A DNA stretch of 64,000 bases, from assembly GCF_014174255.1 (NCBI RefSeq), contig NZ_JABEQJ010000015.1, positions 1 through 64,000 on the forward strand, given 5' to 3'. Shown piece after piece: positions 16,472 to 24,726 of the stretch (position 1 is its first letter; every line of letters begins with the position of its first letter). This DNA is from Gluconacetobacter sacchari (GTDB lineage: Bacteria > Pseudomonadota > Alphaproteobacteria > Acetobacterales > Acetobacteraceae). Below the pieces are notes generated by a model, which made no database searches, was not told where the DNA came from, and saw nothing but the letters and a program-made list of their open reading frames with translations. The position numbers and the translations under genes are program-made.

Positions 16472-17053
16472 CTATCGTGGCGGCGGCTCCGTGCGACGTC
16501 GCGCCTGGAAGCGTTCGATCGACTGGCGCAGGCCGGTGTCGGAGGCGGCCGGCATGGTGTCGCGGTAGGTGGTGCCGTTCCAGACCCAGCGATCGGTGCG
16601 GTCCACGATCAGGTCGCGCATGCCGCCATGGCTGTGGCGCGACAGCGCGATCGGGCCGCTGATCGAATCCAGCACCTTGACCCAGTCGCGCCGGTCGCGG
16701 CGCAGATAGACCGAGGTCGCGCAGCCGGCCGAGCCGCACAGGTCGGCCGACTGCAACTGCACGAACAGCGCGGTGTCGCCCGCATGGGCCGAGAGCGGAG
16801 CCGAGCCGACCAGGACCACGGGCGTATCACCCCGGCGCGCCGCCGCCGCCAGGTCGTGCGCGTTCAGCGCGCGGGCCGCCTGGTCCAGCGCCCCGCCGGG
16901 CTGCTGGGCCAGGGTCACCGGGTCGCCGGTCTCGGCCGAGGGCCGGTGGCGCGGCGCGGCGAGGGCGGCGGGCGGAGGGGCCGGCGCCAGGGTGATGGCC
17001 AGGGTGGCGGCCAGTATCGGGAGCGCGTGGGGAGGACGGGGGAGGCGAAACAT
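16472..17053 (-). CDS. secreted hypothetical protein
   Basis: A 193-residue protein with an N-terminal signal peptide (MFRLPRPPHALPILAATLAI, cleavage near ALAA) and a Pro/Ala-rich linker, then a compact domain containing TPVVLVGSAPLSAHAG, LCGSAGCATSVYLRRD and VDRTDRWVWNGTTYR. The two close cysteines in LCGSAGC may form a disulfide. I recognise no catalytic motif. Its C-terminal PPPR tail is disordered. It is 91 bases from, and divergent to, the DUF1653 gene. The assignment as a real gene rests on the signal peptide and the composition of the mature part. Confidence 0.75.
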   Translation of the reverse strand: MFRLPRPPHALPILAATLAITLAPAPPPAALAAPRHRPSAETGDPVTLAQQPGGALDQAARALNAHDLAAAARRGDTPVVLVGSAPLSAHAGDTALFVQLQSADLCGSAGCATSVYLRRDRRDWVKVLDSISGPIALSRHSHGGMRDLIVDRTDRWVWNGTTYRDTMPAASDTGLRQSIERFQARRRTEPPPR

Positions 17054-17143
17054 GCGATGAGATCCGTCGGTTCGCGTGCGGTCCGTGCGGGCCGCGGGGG
17101 GAGAGGCTGGCCGCGGATCGCGGCCCGGTGAGGAGAGTAACGC

Positions 17144-17362
17144 ATGAACGAGACCGAAAGGACACGGCCGGGCCTGTACCGCCATTACAAGGGCGGCCTG
17201 TATACCCTGATCTGTGTCGGGCGGCATTCCGAGACCGAGGAATGGCTGGTGACCTATCGCAGCGAGTCGCGTGGCGATTACTGGGTGCGGCCGCTGGCGA
17301 TGTGGGTCGAGGAGGTGGCGGGCGTGCCCCGTTTCAGCCGCGTCGGCGACGCGGCGGGCTGA
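17144..17362 (+). CDS. DUF1653 domain protein
   Basis: A 72-residue protein made almost entirely of a DUF1653 domain: RPGLYRHYKGGLYTLICVGR, then SETEEWLVTYRSESRGDYWV and RPLAMWVEEV. The family is a small beta-rich fold of unknown function that is widespread in proteobacteria. It ends 48 bases before the adenosine deaminase gene on the same strand and may share its transcript. Confidence 0.9.
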   Translation: MNETERTRPGLYRHYKGGLYTLICVGRHSETEEWLVTYRSESRGDYWVRPLAMWVEEVAGVPRFSRVGDAAG

Positions 17363-17410
17363 CCGGTGCGGCCTGTTGCGTTTTTGAATCGATCGCGCCA
17401 CGATCGCGCG

Positions 17411-18994
17411 ATGTCGCGCTTCCTTGCCGTCTGCGTCGTGGGCGCCGGGCTGATTCTGTCCGGCGTGGCCATGGCCGCGCCCGCGCCGCCCGATGCGGCG
17501 TCGCGCGCCTTCGCGCTGCTGCGCCGCGATCCGGCGCGGCTGGAGCAGGTGTTGCGCGCCATGCCCAAGGGCGCGGACCTGCATAATCACCTGGCCGGCG
17601 CGATCTATGCCGAGAGCATGCTGGACTGGGCGGCGCGGGACGGGCTGTGCGTGGCGCCCGCGCAGGGGCGTATCCTCGCCGGCGCCTGCGATCCGGGTGG
17701 GGATGGGGCGCGCGTGCGGGCCGCCGACCTGGCCGCGCGGCCGGATGCGCGGGCCGACATGATCGACGCGCTGTCGATGCGCGATTTCGTCCCGACCGCG
17801 TCGGACCGGTCGGGGCATGACCATTTCTTCGCGACCTTCGCGCGCTTCATGCCCGCGCAGGCAAGCCATGGCGGCGACATGCTGGCGGAGGCGGTGACGC
17901 ATGCGGCCGGCGATCATGTCCTGTATCTGGAACTGATGATCTCGCCCCAGCTTGGCCCCGTGGCCGGGCTGGGGGTGCGGCATCCGTTGCGCGGCGAGGC
18001 GTTCGCCGAGGCCGATCGCGCCCTCGCGCCCGACCTGCCGGCGCTGGTGGCGGCGGCACGGCGGGACGTCGATGCGATGGAGGCGCGGATGCGCGCCGTG
18101 CTGGGCTGCGGGACGGCGCGGGCGGCACCGGGATGCGGCGTGACGGTGCGGTACCTGTACCAGACGATCCGCACCATGCCGCCCGCGATGGTCTTTCCGC
18201 AGCTCGATTTCGGCTATGCGCTGGTGAATGCCGACCCGCGATTCGTCGGCGTGAATATCGTGGCGCCGGAAGACGATGCGGTGGCGATGCGCGATTACGG
18301 GTTGCATATGCGTATGTTCGGCTGGCTGGCCGCGCGCGATCCTGGGGTGGAATTGTCGCTGCATGCCGGGGAACTGGCGCCGGGTCTCGTTCCGCCCGAG
18401 GGGCTGCGCGACCATATCCGGCAGGCGGTCGAGGTGGCGGGGGCGCGGCGGATCGGGCATGGCGTCGATATCCTGCATGAGGACGATCCGGACGGGCTGA
18501 TGGCGGAGATGGCGCGGCGCCGGGTGATGGTGGAGATCAACCTGACCAGCAACGACGTCATTCTGGGCATCGCCGGGGCGGGACATCCGTTCGGCGCCTA
18601 TCGCGCGGCGGGGGTGCCGGTGGCGCTGTCGACCGATGACGAAGGCGTGTCGCGGATCGACCTGACGCATGAATATGCGCGGGCGGCGACGGTTTATGCA
18701 CTGGATTACGCGACGCTGCGCGACCTGTCGCGCGCCGGGCTGGACCATGCCTTCCTCCCCGGTGACAGCCTGTGGCGCGGGGAGGCGCCGTATCGCATGG
18801 TCGCGGCCTGCGCGTCCGTGGCGCCGGGACCGCTGCCCGCCCATGGGGCCTGCCACGACCTGCTGGCGGCGAGTGCGAAGGCGCGGCTGCAATGGGCGCT
18901 GGAAGCCCGGCTGCATGATTTTGAAACCACGATGATCCGCGAGGCGGGGCAGGGCGCCACCGCCGCGCGTGCGAAAGGACCGGGACCGGCATGA
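17411..18994 (+). CDS. exported adenosine deaminase family protein (ADGF-like)
   Basis: A 527-residue protein with a signal peptide (MSRFLAVCVVGAGLILSGV, cleavage near AMAA) and a full metal-dependent deaminase barrel. Metal and substrate residues are visible: DLHNHLAGAIY (HxH), SLHAGEL, RRIGHGVDI and LSTDDEGV (the usual SxDDP with D-E in place of D-P). The length and the long insertion between the first two motifs recall the ADGF/CECR1 group of secreted adenosine deaminases rather than the cytosolic enzyme. It should convert adenosine to inosine in the periplasm. Its stop overlaps the start of the nucleoside permease gene (ATGA), so the two are coupled. Confidence 0.9.
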   Translation: MSRFLAVCVVGAGLILSGVAMAAPAPPDAASRAFALLRRDPARLEQVLRAMPKGADLHNHLAGAIYAESMLDWAARDGLCVAPAQGRILAGACDPGGDGARVRAADLAARPDARADMIDALSMRDFVPTASDRSGHDHFFATFARFMPAQASHGGDMLAEAVTHAAGDHVLYLELMISPQLGPVAGLGVRHPLRGEAFAEADRALAPDLPALVAAARRDVDAMEARMRAVLGCGTARAAPGCGVTVRYLYQTIRTMPPAMVFPQLDFGYALVNADPRFVGVNIVAPEDDAVAMRDYGLHMRMFGWLAARDPGVELSLHAGELAPGLVPPEGLRDHIRQAVEVAGARRIGHGVDILHEDDPDGLMAEMARRRVMVEINLTSNDVILGIAGAGHPFGAYRAAGVPVALSTDDEGVSRIDLTHEYARAATVYALDYATLRDLSRAGLDHAFLPGDSLWRGEAPYRMVAACASVAPGPLPAHGACHDLLAASAKARLQWALEARLHDFETTMIREAGQGATAARAKGPGPA

Positions 18995-20100
18995 CGATAC
19001 ACGCGACGCGCGGACGAAGGGCGCGCCGGCTGGCGGGGGCCTGCCTGCTGGCTCTCGTGGTGAGCGGCGGGGCGCGCGCGGCGCCGATCCCGGTGCGCGT
19101 GGTGGTGGTCACCACCTTCGAGATCGGCAAGGATACCGGCGATGTGCCGGGGGAATTCCAGACCTGGGTGGAAAAGCTGCCGCTGAAGCAGGAACTGCCG
19201 GCGCCGGGGACCTGGCATGGGGTGATGCGCTACAGCCCCGACCTTCATGTGCTGGCCATCGCGACCGGCGAGGGGCCGGAACATATGGCCTCCGCCATCA
19301 CCGCGCTGGTGCTGGACCCGCGCTTCGACCTGCGCCGGGCCTATTTCGTGCTGGCTGGCATTGCCGGGATCGACCCCAATTTCGGATCGGTCGGCGGGGC
19401 GGTGTGGGCGCCGCGCGTCGTCAATGGCGGGCTGGCGCACGCGGTCGACGCGCGGGAGATCCCGGGCGACTGGCCGGATGGCTACACCCCGGTGCAGGGC
19501 AGCACGCCGACCGACAATCCTGTGCCGCCGTTGCATTCGCTGTCCGGCGACATGGAATACACGCTCAATCCGGCGCTGGTCGGCTGGGCCTATAATCTGA
19601 CGCGTTCGCTGGCCCTGCCCGATACGCCCGCGCTGAAGGCGATCCGCGCGCGCTATGTCGGCTATCCGCAGGCGCAGAAGCCGCCATCGGTGCTGCTGGG
19701 CGACACGCTGTCCAGCGAGACCTTCTGGGTCGGCGCGCGGATGAATCGGTGGGCCGAGCGCTGGGTCGGCTACTGGACGCAGGGCAAGGGCACCTTCGCC
19801 ACCACGGCCGAGGAGGAAATCGGCATGATGCAGGCGCTGACGCTCCAGGCCCAGGCCGGGCGCGTGGACCCCGACCGGGTGCTGGTGCTGCGCACCGGCA
19901 GCAATTTCGACATGCCGCCGCCGGGCGAGACGGCCGCCGAACTGCTGAAGTCCGAGACCAGCGAGGGCGGCTATTCAGGCTATCTGCCCGCGGTGGCCGC
20001 CGCCTATCAGGTCGGCAGCGTCGTGGTGCGCGAGCTGGCGCTGCATTGGGACCGCTATGGCGACCAGGTGCCGGGCACGCCGCCCGCGCAGGGCCGGTAG
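18991..20100 (+). CDS. purine nucleoside permease (NUP family)
   Basis: A 369-residue protein of the NUP family, with a signal peptide (RRLAGACLLALVVSG, cleavage near ARAA) and no transmembrane helices. It resembles nucleoside phosphorylases: VVVVTTFEIGKDTGDVPGE, LAIATGEGPEHMASAITAL, FVLAGIAGIDPNFGSVGG and VLVLRTGSNFDMPPPG near the C-terminus. Fungal NUP proteins are called purine nucleoside permeases, but the fold suggests a periplasmic nucleoside-binding or phosphorylase-like role. Overlap with the deaminase gene implies a two-gene purine nucleoside salvage unit: deaminate, then bind or cleave. A strong hairpin follows. Confidence 0.88.
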   Translation: MTIHATRGRRARRLAGACLLALVVSGGARAAPIPVRVVVVTTFEIGKDTGDVPGEFQTWVEKLPLKQELPAPGTWHGVMRYSPDLHVLAIATGEGPEHMASAITALVLDPRFDLRRAYFVLAGIAGIDPNFGSVGGAVWAPRVVNGGLAHAVDAREIPGDWPDGYTPVQGSTPTDNPVPPLHSLSGDMEYTLNPALVGWAYNLTRSLALPDTPALKAIRARYVGYPQAQKPPSVLLGDTLSSETFWVGARMNRWAERWVGYWTQGKGTFATTAEEEIGMMQALTLQAQAGRVDPDRVLVLRTGSNFDMPPPGETAAELLKSETSEGGYSGYLPAVAAAYQVGSVVVRELALHWDRYGDQVPGTPPAQGR

Positions 20101-20119
20101 CGCCGCCGCGAGCGGGGTC

Positions 20120-20149
20120 GGAGGGGGCGGCCGACATGCCGCCCCCTCC
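20120..20149. terminator. bidirectional hairpin between nucleoside permease and GST genes
   Basis: A perfect 12-bp stem (GGAGGGGGCGGC and its complement) with a 6-base loop lies in the 59-base gap between convergent genes. There is no long U-tract in either direction. Confidence 0.6.
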
Positions 20150-20159
20150 GGGGAATGCG

Positions 20160-20792
20160 TCATGCCCGGGCGGCCGGGCGTGCCGCGATCCGGGCGAACC
20201 AGGCGCCCAGGGCGGTGGTTTCGTCCGGCAGGTCCAGTTTCAGCCGGGCGCGCGCGAAATCCAGCGTGACGAACGCGGTGATGTCGGCGATCGAGAACGC
20301 GTCGCCCGCGACATGGGGCGTGTCGCGCAGGCGCAGAGTCAGGTCGGCCATGAAATCGGCCAGTCTCCGACGGCCGCGCGCGGCCAGTTCCGGGATCTGC
20401 TGGCAGGCGTGCGGGCCGACCAGCGCGCGCCCCGCCAGCCCCGGCAGGCTGTTGCGCACGGCCTCCATCGCGGCGAGATAGCCGTCATTTTCCATCCGGC
20501 GGTCCCACATGCCGATGACGGCGCGACGCTCCGCCGTGTCGCCCATCAGCGAAGGATCGGGATGCAGCTCTTCCAGATAGCGGCAGATGACGGGGACCTC
20601 GCTGATCGCGGTGCCGTCGTCCAGTTCCAGCACCGGAACGGTGCAGGAAGGGTTGAGGGCGCGGAACGCGGGTGCGAACTGCGCGCGCTGCGCCAGGTCG
20701 ACCGTGACGGTCGGGATCGCCAGCCCTTTCTCGGCGATGAAGAAGCGGACGCGCCGTGGGTTGGGGGCGCTGGGGTAATCATGCAGCTTCAT
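20160..20792 (-). CDS. glutathione S-transferase family protein
   Basis: A 210-residue cytosolic GST. The N-terminal thioredoxin-like domain begins KLHDYPSAPNPRRVRFFIAE and contains the glutathione-binding CTVPVLELDDGTAISEVPVI with the cis-proline VPVL and ES-like turn (SEV). The C-terminal helical domain carries the conserved SIADITAF with the N-capping Ser and Asp. Such enzymes conjugate glutathione to electrophiles or act as reductases; the substrate is unknown. A palindromic repeat region lies immediately upstream, before the Mla operon. Confidence 0.93.
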   Translation of the reverse strand: MKLHDYPSAPNPRRVRFFIAEKGLAIPTVTVDLAQRAQFAPAFRALNPSCTVPVLELDDGTAISEVPVICRYLEELHPDPSLMGDTAERRAVIGMWDRRMENDGYLAAMEAVRNSLPGLAGRALVGPHACQQIPELAARGRRRLADFMADLTLRLRDTPHVAGDAFSIADITAFVTLDFARARLKLDLPDETTALGAWFARIAARPAARA

Positions 20793-20824
20793 GGCTGGCC
20801 TCCGGCAGGGGAGCCCGTCTGTGC

Positions 20825-20931
20825 GTCTAGAGCCATATCCGTTTACACTGGTTCACGGATATGGCTCTAGATCATTGTTTTATCGAGCATCTTTATCCAA
20901 CCGAATGAGTCCATCCGGTTGGATGATGCTC
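20825..20931. repeat. two adjacent extragenic palindromes
   Basis: The first is a perfect 17-bp inverted repeat (TCTAGAGCCATATCCGT at 20825-20841 and its complement at 20854-20870). The second is an imperfect palindrome: GAGCATC (20885) plus ATCCAACCG (20895) pair with CGGTTGGAT (20916) and GATGCTC (20925). They fill the gap between the GST gene and the Mla lipoprotein gene and look like a repeated intergenic element. Confidence 0.85.
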
Positions 20932-21506
20932 TAGCGCGGCCAGCTTGCGGTAATCCGCTCCGCCAGGTCGTCCAGGATCGCCTGGGTCAGCGCCGCGACC
21001 TGCTCGTCGGTCGCGGCGGGGCCCTGGCGGGTCAGGGTCGCGCGCTGGTGCAGCAGGGGCTGGCGCTCGTCATGCGGGATGATCGACCAGTCGGCGGCCA
21101 GCGACGCCGTGCCGTCGCGCGCGATGTCCAGCCGGCTGATATTCACTGCCAGCCGCCAGGTGGCGGGCAGCACCTGCGGCTGGTCGGTCACGAACAGGTC
21201 GGTGCGGCCTTGCGCCAGGCGGGCGGTGATGAGGTCGGTCGCCCCCAGCGACAGGCGGCTGGCCCAGCGGGCAGCCGCGCTGCGCTCGATCCGATTGCCG
21301 TCGCGGACGATCATGTCCTGCCCGTCGAGATAGTCGGGCAGGGTGACGCGGGAGACGGTGACGACGGGCGTCGCCGGGGTGACGCTGCCGACCGGCACCG
21401 CGCCGGTCGCGATGGCCGGCGCGCCCAGCGTGTAGAAGCGCACCGGCGGCGAGGCGCAGGCGGCGAGGATGGCCGGGAGAACAAGGCCGGCGAGCCAAGC
21501 CGGCAT
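20931..21506 (-). CDS. Mla/Pqi-type ABC transport auxiliary lipoprotein (PqiC/YmbA-like)
   Basis: A 191-residue lipoprotein. The ATG at 21506 gives a classic lipoprotein signal (MPAWLAGLVLPAILAACASP) with the acylated Cys at residue 17. The body RFYTLGAPA ... VSRVTLPDYLDGQDMIVRDG ... RLDIARDGTASLAADWSI matches the PqiC/ABC-auxiliary domain. An in-frame start at 21692 exists, but the extra residues come from a palindromic element inserted between this gene and mlaD. It is the last gene of the mlaE-mlaF-mlaD operon and is probably the outer-membrane partner in lipid transport. The intervening element may uncouple its translation. Confidence 0.88.
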   Translation of the reverse strand: MPAWLAGLVLPAILAACASPPVRFYTLGAPAIATGAVPVGSVTPATPVVTVSRVTLPDYLDGQDMIVRDGNRIERSAAARWASRLSLGATDLITARLAQGRTDLFVTDQPQVLPATWRLAVNISRLDIARDGTASLAADWSIIPHDERQPLLHQRATLTRQGPAATDEQVAALTQAILDDLAERITASWPR

Positions 21507-21525
21507 GCGGCGGTCGTGAGACTCA

Positions 21526-21689
21526 AAAAACCGTTCCGCACGCCGGGCTGCCGAGCGAGAGTACCGCGCAGCGGCACGCCCGGCATGTGTTTCCGAGCAC
21601 CGGAGCGGAGCGGCCTGAACGGCCGTGAGCACCGGAGCGCCGGAAACGCGCGTCGGATCGCCGGCGGGCCGGCGTGCGGAACGGTTTTT
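21526..21689. repeat. 164-bp palindromic element with 21-bp perfect terminal inverted repeats
   Basis: AAAAACCGTTCCGCACGCCGG (21526-21546) is repeated exactly inverted at 21669-21689. The interior holds further short repeats (GAGCACCGGAGCG twice). It lies between the mlaD stop codon, which it directly abuts, and the lipoprotein gene, and keeps an open frame across its length. It has the shape of a non-autonomous miniature element or a REP-like hairpin. Confidence 0.8.
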
Positions 21690-22663
21690 CATGGGCGGCG
21701 TCCCATCAGGAGGAGTTGCGGGTTGCGTTCGACATCGCTGGCGAAGCCGCGCAGGGCGGCGGCGGCGGCGGACAGGTCGCGCAGGGTGGAGTCGATGTTC
21801 GCGCGGTCGGCCGAGCGGGGCGAGGTGATGTCGTGCAGGGCGGACAGGCTCTCGCGCGCCTGGATCACCGTGTCGTTGGCGTTATGCAGCAACTGGTGCA
21901 GGTCGGCGCCACGGGCGTCGAGCTGCTGCGTGCCGCTGATGGCCAGCCGGTCGATGGATGTCAGCGTCGTGTCCAGCCGCTTCTCCAGATCCTCGATCGC
22001 GTGGGTCGCGCTGTCGACGGCGATGCGCGAATGGTCGGAGGTCTGCTTCACGCTGTCGACCAGCGGGGGCAGGTCCTGGTCCAGCCGCTCGCTCAATTGC
22101 TTGATGCTGGCCAGGGCCGCCTGGGCGTTGTCGGCCAGTTCCTTCAGCGGAAGCTGGCTGAGGGTTTCCTGCACCTTCTGGATCGCGGACTGGCGGGTCG
22201 GGATCTCGACGCTCTTGCCGGACACGATGTCGGGGTGCAGCACGGCGGGGGCGGAGGGGTCGAAATCCAGATCGATCTCCGACTGGCCGGTCACGAAGCT
22301 CTGCATGTTCAGCGAGGCGCGCAGCCCGTGGTCGATCATGTTCTGCAAGCTCAGGCTGCGATGGGTGCCCGAGGTCCCGGCGATGGAGATGTTGTTGGGC
22401 TGGAGCTGGACCGACACCGGAATATAGGCGGCATGGGTCCGGGCGTCATAGGTGATCGAGATGGAATCGACCGCGCCGACCCGCACCCCCCGGAACGTCA
22501 CCGGGGCGCCGATGCTCAGGCCCGACGTCGAGCCCTGGAAGACCACCGTGGCCCGCCGCGTGGGCGAGAAAATAGTGAAATTGCCGAAGAAGATCAGGGC
22601 CCCAAGTCCCAGGGCCACGCCTCCGACGACAAAGGCGCCAACCATCGTTTCTCGATTTGCCAT
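21689..22663 (-). CDS. mlaD: MlaD/MCE-domain lipid transport protein
   Basis: A 324-residue inner-membrane-anchored MCE protein. One N-terminal transmembrane helix (MVGAFVVGGVALGLGALIFF) is followed by the MCE domain (VVFQGSTSGLSIGAPVTFRG, then VRVGAVDSISITYD, and IPVSVQLQPNN). A long alpha-helical/coiled tail (about residues 165-315) follows, longer than E. coli MlaD and more like PqiB/LetB or actinobacterial Mce tails. It would bind phospholipids in the periplasm for the MlaE-MlaF transporter encoded just upstream (3-base gap). Confidence 0.92.
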   Translation of the reverse strand: MANRETMVGAFVVGGVALGLGALIFFGNFTIFSPTRRATVVFQGSTSGLSIGAPVTFRGVRVGAVDSISITYDARTHAAYIPVSVQLQPNNISIAGTSGTHRSLSLQNMIDHGLRASLNMQSFVTGQSEIDLDFDPSAPAVLHPDIVSGKSVEIPTRQSAIQKVQETLSQLPLKELADNAQAALASIKQLSERLDQDLPPLVDSVKQTSDHSRIAVDSATHAIEDLEKRLDTTLTSIDRLAISGTQQLDARGADLHQLLHNANDTVIQARESLSALHDITSPRSADRANIDSTLRDLSAAAAALRGFASDVERNPQLLLMGRRP

Positions 22664-22666
22664 GGG

Positions 22667-23476
22667 TCAGTCGGTCCTCCCGGACTCGGTTTCGCGTTCG
22701 CGGTGCATGAAGGCGTGGACCTGCGGCTCGTCGCAATGGTCGCGCAGCCAGGACGGCGCGCCGTGGGCGATCGGGGTCCTGGTCTTGGCGTCGAGGAAGA
22801 TCCCGTCATCGGCGATGGCGAACAGGCTGGGCAGTTCGTGGCTGACGATGACGATGGTGGCACCCAGCCCGTCGCGCAGGTTGAGGATCAGGTCGTCCAG
22901 CCGGGCCGACGTGATGGGGTCGAGCCCGGCGGACGGTTCGTCGAAGAACAGGATGTCCGGGTCCAGCGCCATGGCGCGGGCCAGTCCGGCGCGCTTCTTC
23001 ATGCCGCCGCTGAGTTCGGACGGATACTGGTCGATGGTGTGCAGCATGCCGACCAGGCCCAGCTTCAGCTCCACCTGGTCGCGGATGGTGGCCGGGTCCA
23101 TCTTCGTGAGCATCTGCATCGGCAGGGCGACATTTTCGCCGACCGTCAGCGAACTCCAGAGTGCCGCGCTCTGGAACAGCACGCCGAAACGCCGGCTCAC
23201 CGCCTCCCGGTGGGCGGCGTCGGCGGTCCAGTATGCGTCGCCGTCGACCAGGTAATCGCCGGCGGCCGGGCGCAGCAGCCCGATCATGCTCTTGAGGACG
23301 GTGCTCTTGCCGCAGCCCGATCCGCCCATGACGGCGAAGATGCTGCCGCGCCGGATGTCGAAGGAAATGTCCTTCTGGATCACCTTCGGCCCGAAGGCGA
23401 GCGTGACGCCCCGGAGGGACATCAGGGTGTCGTCCTGCGTGCCGTCCCGTCCGGCGCCCTGGGTGGGGTATGCCAT
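22667..23476 (-). CDS. mlaF: ABC transporter ATP-binding protein MlaF
   Basis: A 269-residue ATPase with Walker A GGSGCGKST, the ABC signature LSGGMKKRAGLARA, Walker B ILFFDEPSAGLDP and the H-loop IVSHE. The LSGGM signature with following KKR is typical of the MlaF/Ttg2A subgroup. The ATG at 23476 lies one base after the mlaE stop; an ORF extension upstream overlaps mlaE and is rejected. It powers phospholipid movement with MlaE in the inner membrane. Confidence 0.95.
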   Translation of the reverse strand: MAYPTQGAGRDGTQDDTLMSLRGVTLAFGPKVIQKDISFDIRRGSIFAVMGGSGCGKSTVLKSMIGLLRPAAGDYLVDGDAYWTADAAHREAVSRRFGVLFQSAALWSSLTVGENVALPMQMLTKMDPATIRDQVELKLGLVGMLHTIDQYPSELSGGMKKRAGLARAMALDPDILFFDEPSAGLDPITSARLDDLILNLRDGLGATIVIVSHELPSLFAIADDGIFLDAKTRTPIAHGAPSWLRDHCDEPQVHAFMHRERETESGRTD

Positions 23477-23477
23477 G

Positions 23478-24611
23478 TCAGAGTCCGATCGTCGTCGCGA
23501 TGATGGCGAAGATCGCGTCGAGCGCGATGACGCCGACGATGCCCACCACCACCGCGCGGGTCGCGGCCACGCCGACATCGGCGGCGCTGCGTCCGGCCCG
23601 CAGGCCGATGCGGCAACTGGTCAGCCCGATCAGGATGGCGAAGAAGATGCTCTTGACGAAGCCGAACGCGAACTGGTCCAGCGCCACGGCATTGAGCGTC
23701 TGGTGAAGATAGCCGGCCCCGGTGACCGACAGCATGCTGATCGCGACCGCGAAGCCGCCCAGCATGCCGACCAGGCTGCCGTACAGGTACAGGAACGGCA
23801 TGGTGGCGGTCAGGCTGAGGATCGAGGGCAGGATCAGGTAGCTGGAGACCGGAATGCCGAAGACCGTCAGGGCGTCGATTTCCTCGTTGCCCTGCATGGT
23901 GGCGATGCGGGCGGCATAGGCGCCGCCGGTGCGGCCGGCCATGATGATCGCCGTCATCACCGCCGACATCTCGCGCACCATGGCGATGCCGACCAGGCTG
24001 GCGACATAGATGTCGGCGGCGAACTTGCGCAATTGCACCGCGCCGACGAAGGCCAGGATCGCGCCGACCAGGAAATTCACCACGCTGACGATCACCAGCG
24101 CCGAGGGCCCGGCATCGCGGATGTTCGACATCAGGTCGGTCAGGCGCATCCGGCCGCGCCCGGTCAGGCTGGCCATGCCGCCGCGCGCGGTCTCGATCCC
24201 CAGTTCGGTAACGGTGCCGATCTCGGTCAGGCCGTCGATCGTCGATCCCCCGATCGCCGCCAGCGGGGCGAAGCGGCGGCGGGGGGGCGGGCCATGCGGC
24301 GCCGGGCGGTCGGGCAGCAGGTCGAGCAGCTTGCGCGCCGCGTCGGGCAGGGTTTCGGTGTCGAGATCGAGATGGGCCTGCGCCGCGCCCTGCTTCAGGG
24401 CCCACAGGAAGCCGATCATCCCGGTATCCCAGCGGCCCAGCCCGTCGGTGCGGAAGGCCAGGGGCTGGCCGGGCCGCGCCTGGCGCAGCCCGTCGGATGG
24501 AAAGTCGGGGATGTGACCCTGCTGGGCGATCCAGTCGCCGGACAGGACGATCACGTTGGCATTGCCGCCGGTCTCGAGAGACCATTCGGGACCGTGATCG
24601 GTCGTGTTCAC
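23478..24611 (-). CDS. mlaE: MlaE-family ABC permease with N-terminal STAS-like domain
   Basis: A 377-residue protein from the GTG at 24611, chosen because GGAGAG lies a few bases upstream; an ATG at 24683 would add 24 residues. Residues about 10-105 (ANVIVLSGDWIAQQG ... DLDTETLPDAARKLLDLL) look like a STAS domain, which in this family carries the partner MlaB function fused to the permease. The MlaE domain follows with the conserved MVREMSAVMTAIIMAGRTGG helix, the EEIDALTVFGI coupling segment and several membrane helices to the end. With MlaF, MlaD and the lipoprotein it forms a complete Mla-type transporter. Confidence 0.93.
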   Translation of the reverse strand: MNTTDHGPEWSLETGGNANVIVLSGDWIAQQGHIPDFPSDGLRQARPGQPLAFRTDGLGRWDTGMIGFLWALKQGAAQAHLDLDTETLPDAARKLLDLLPDRPAPHGPPPRRRFAPLAAIGGSTIDGLTEIGTVTELGIETARGGMASLTGRGRMRLTDLMSNIRDAGPSALVIVSVVNFLVGAILAFVGAVQLRKFAADIYVASLVGIAMVREMSAVMTAIIMAGRTGGAYAARIATMQGNEEIDALTVFGIPVSSYLILPSILSLTATMPFLYLYGSLVGMLGGFAVAISMLSVTGAGYLHQTLNAVALDQFAFGFVKSIFFAILIGLTSCRIGLRAGRSAADVGVAATRAVVVGIVGVIALDAIFAIIATTIGL

Positions 24612-24726
24612 AGGCTCTCCATATCGCAGCGCTCCCGTGGCCGGGGCGGAAAAAACGGGCAGGCGGCGGGGGCCCGGGGACATATTCTGTTTCCTTATCA
24701 GATAGGGCCGGTCGGGCAAGGGGGCT

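Noticed and set aside
16472-18916. 814-codon minus-strand ORF as one gene
   Set aside because: Only the last 193 codons (from 17053) have a signal peptide and protein-like composition; the rest is antisense to the adenosine deaminase and DUF1653 genes.
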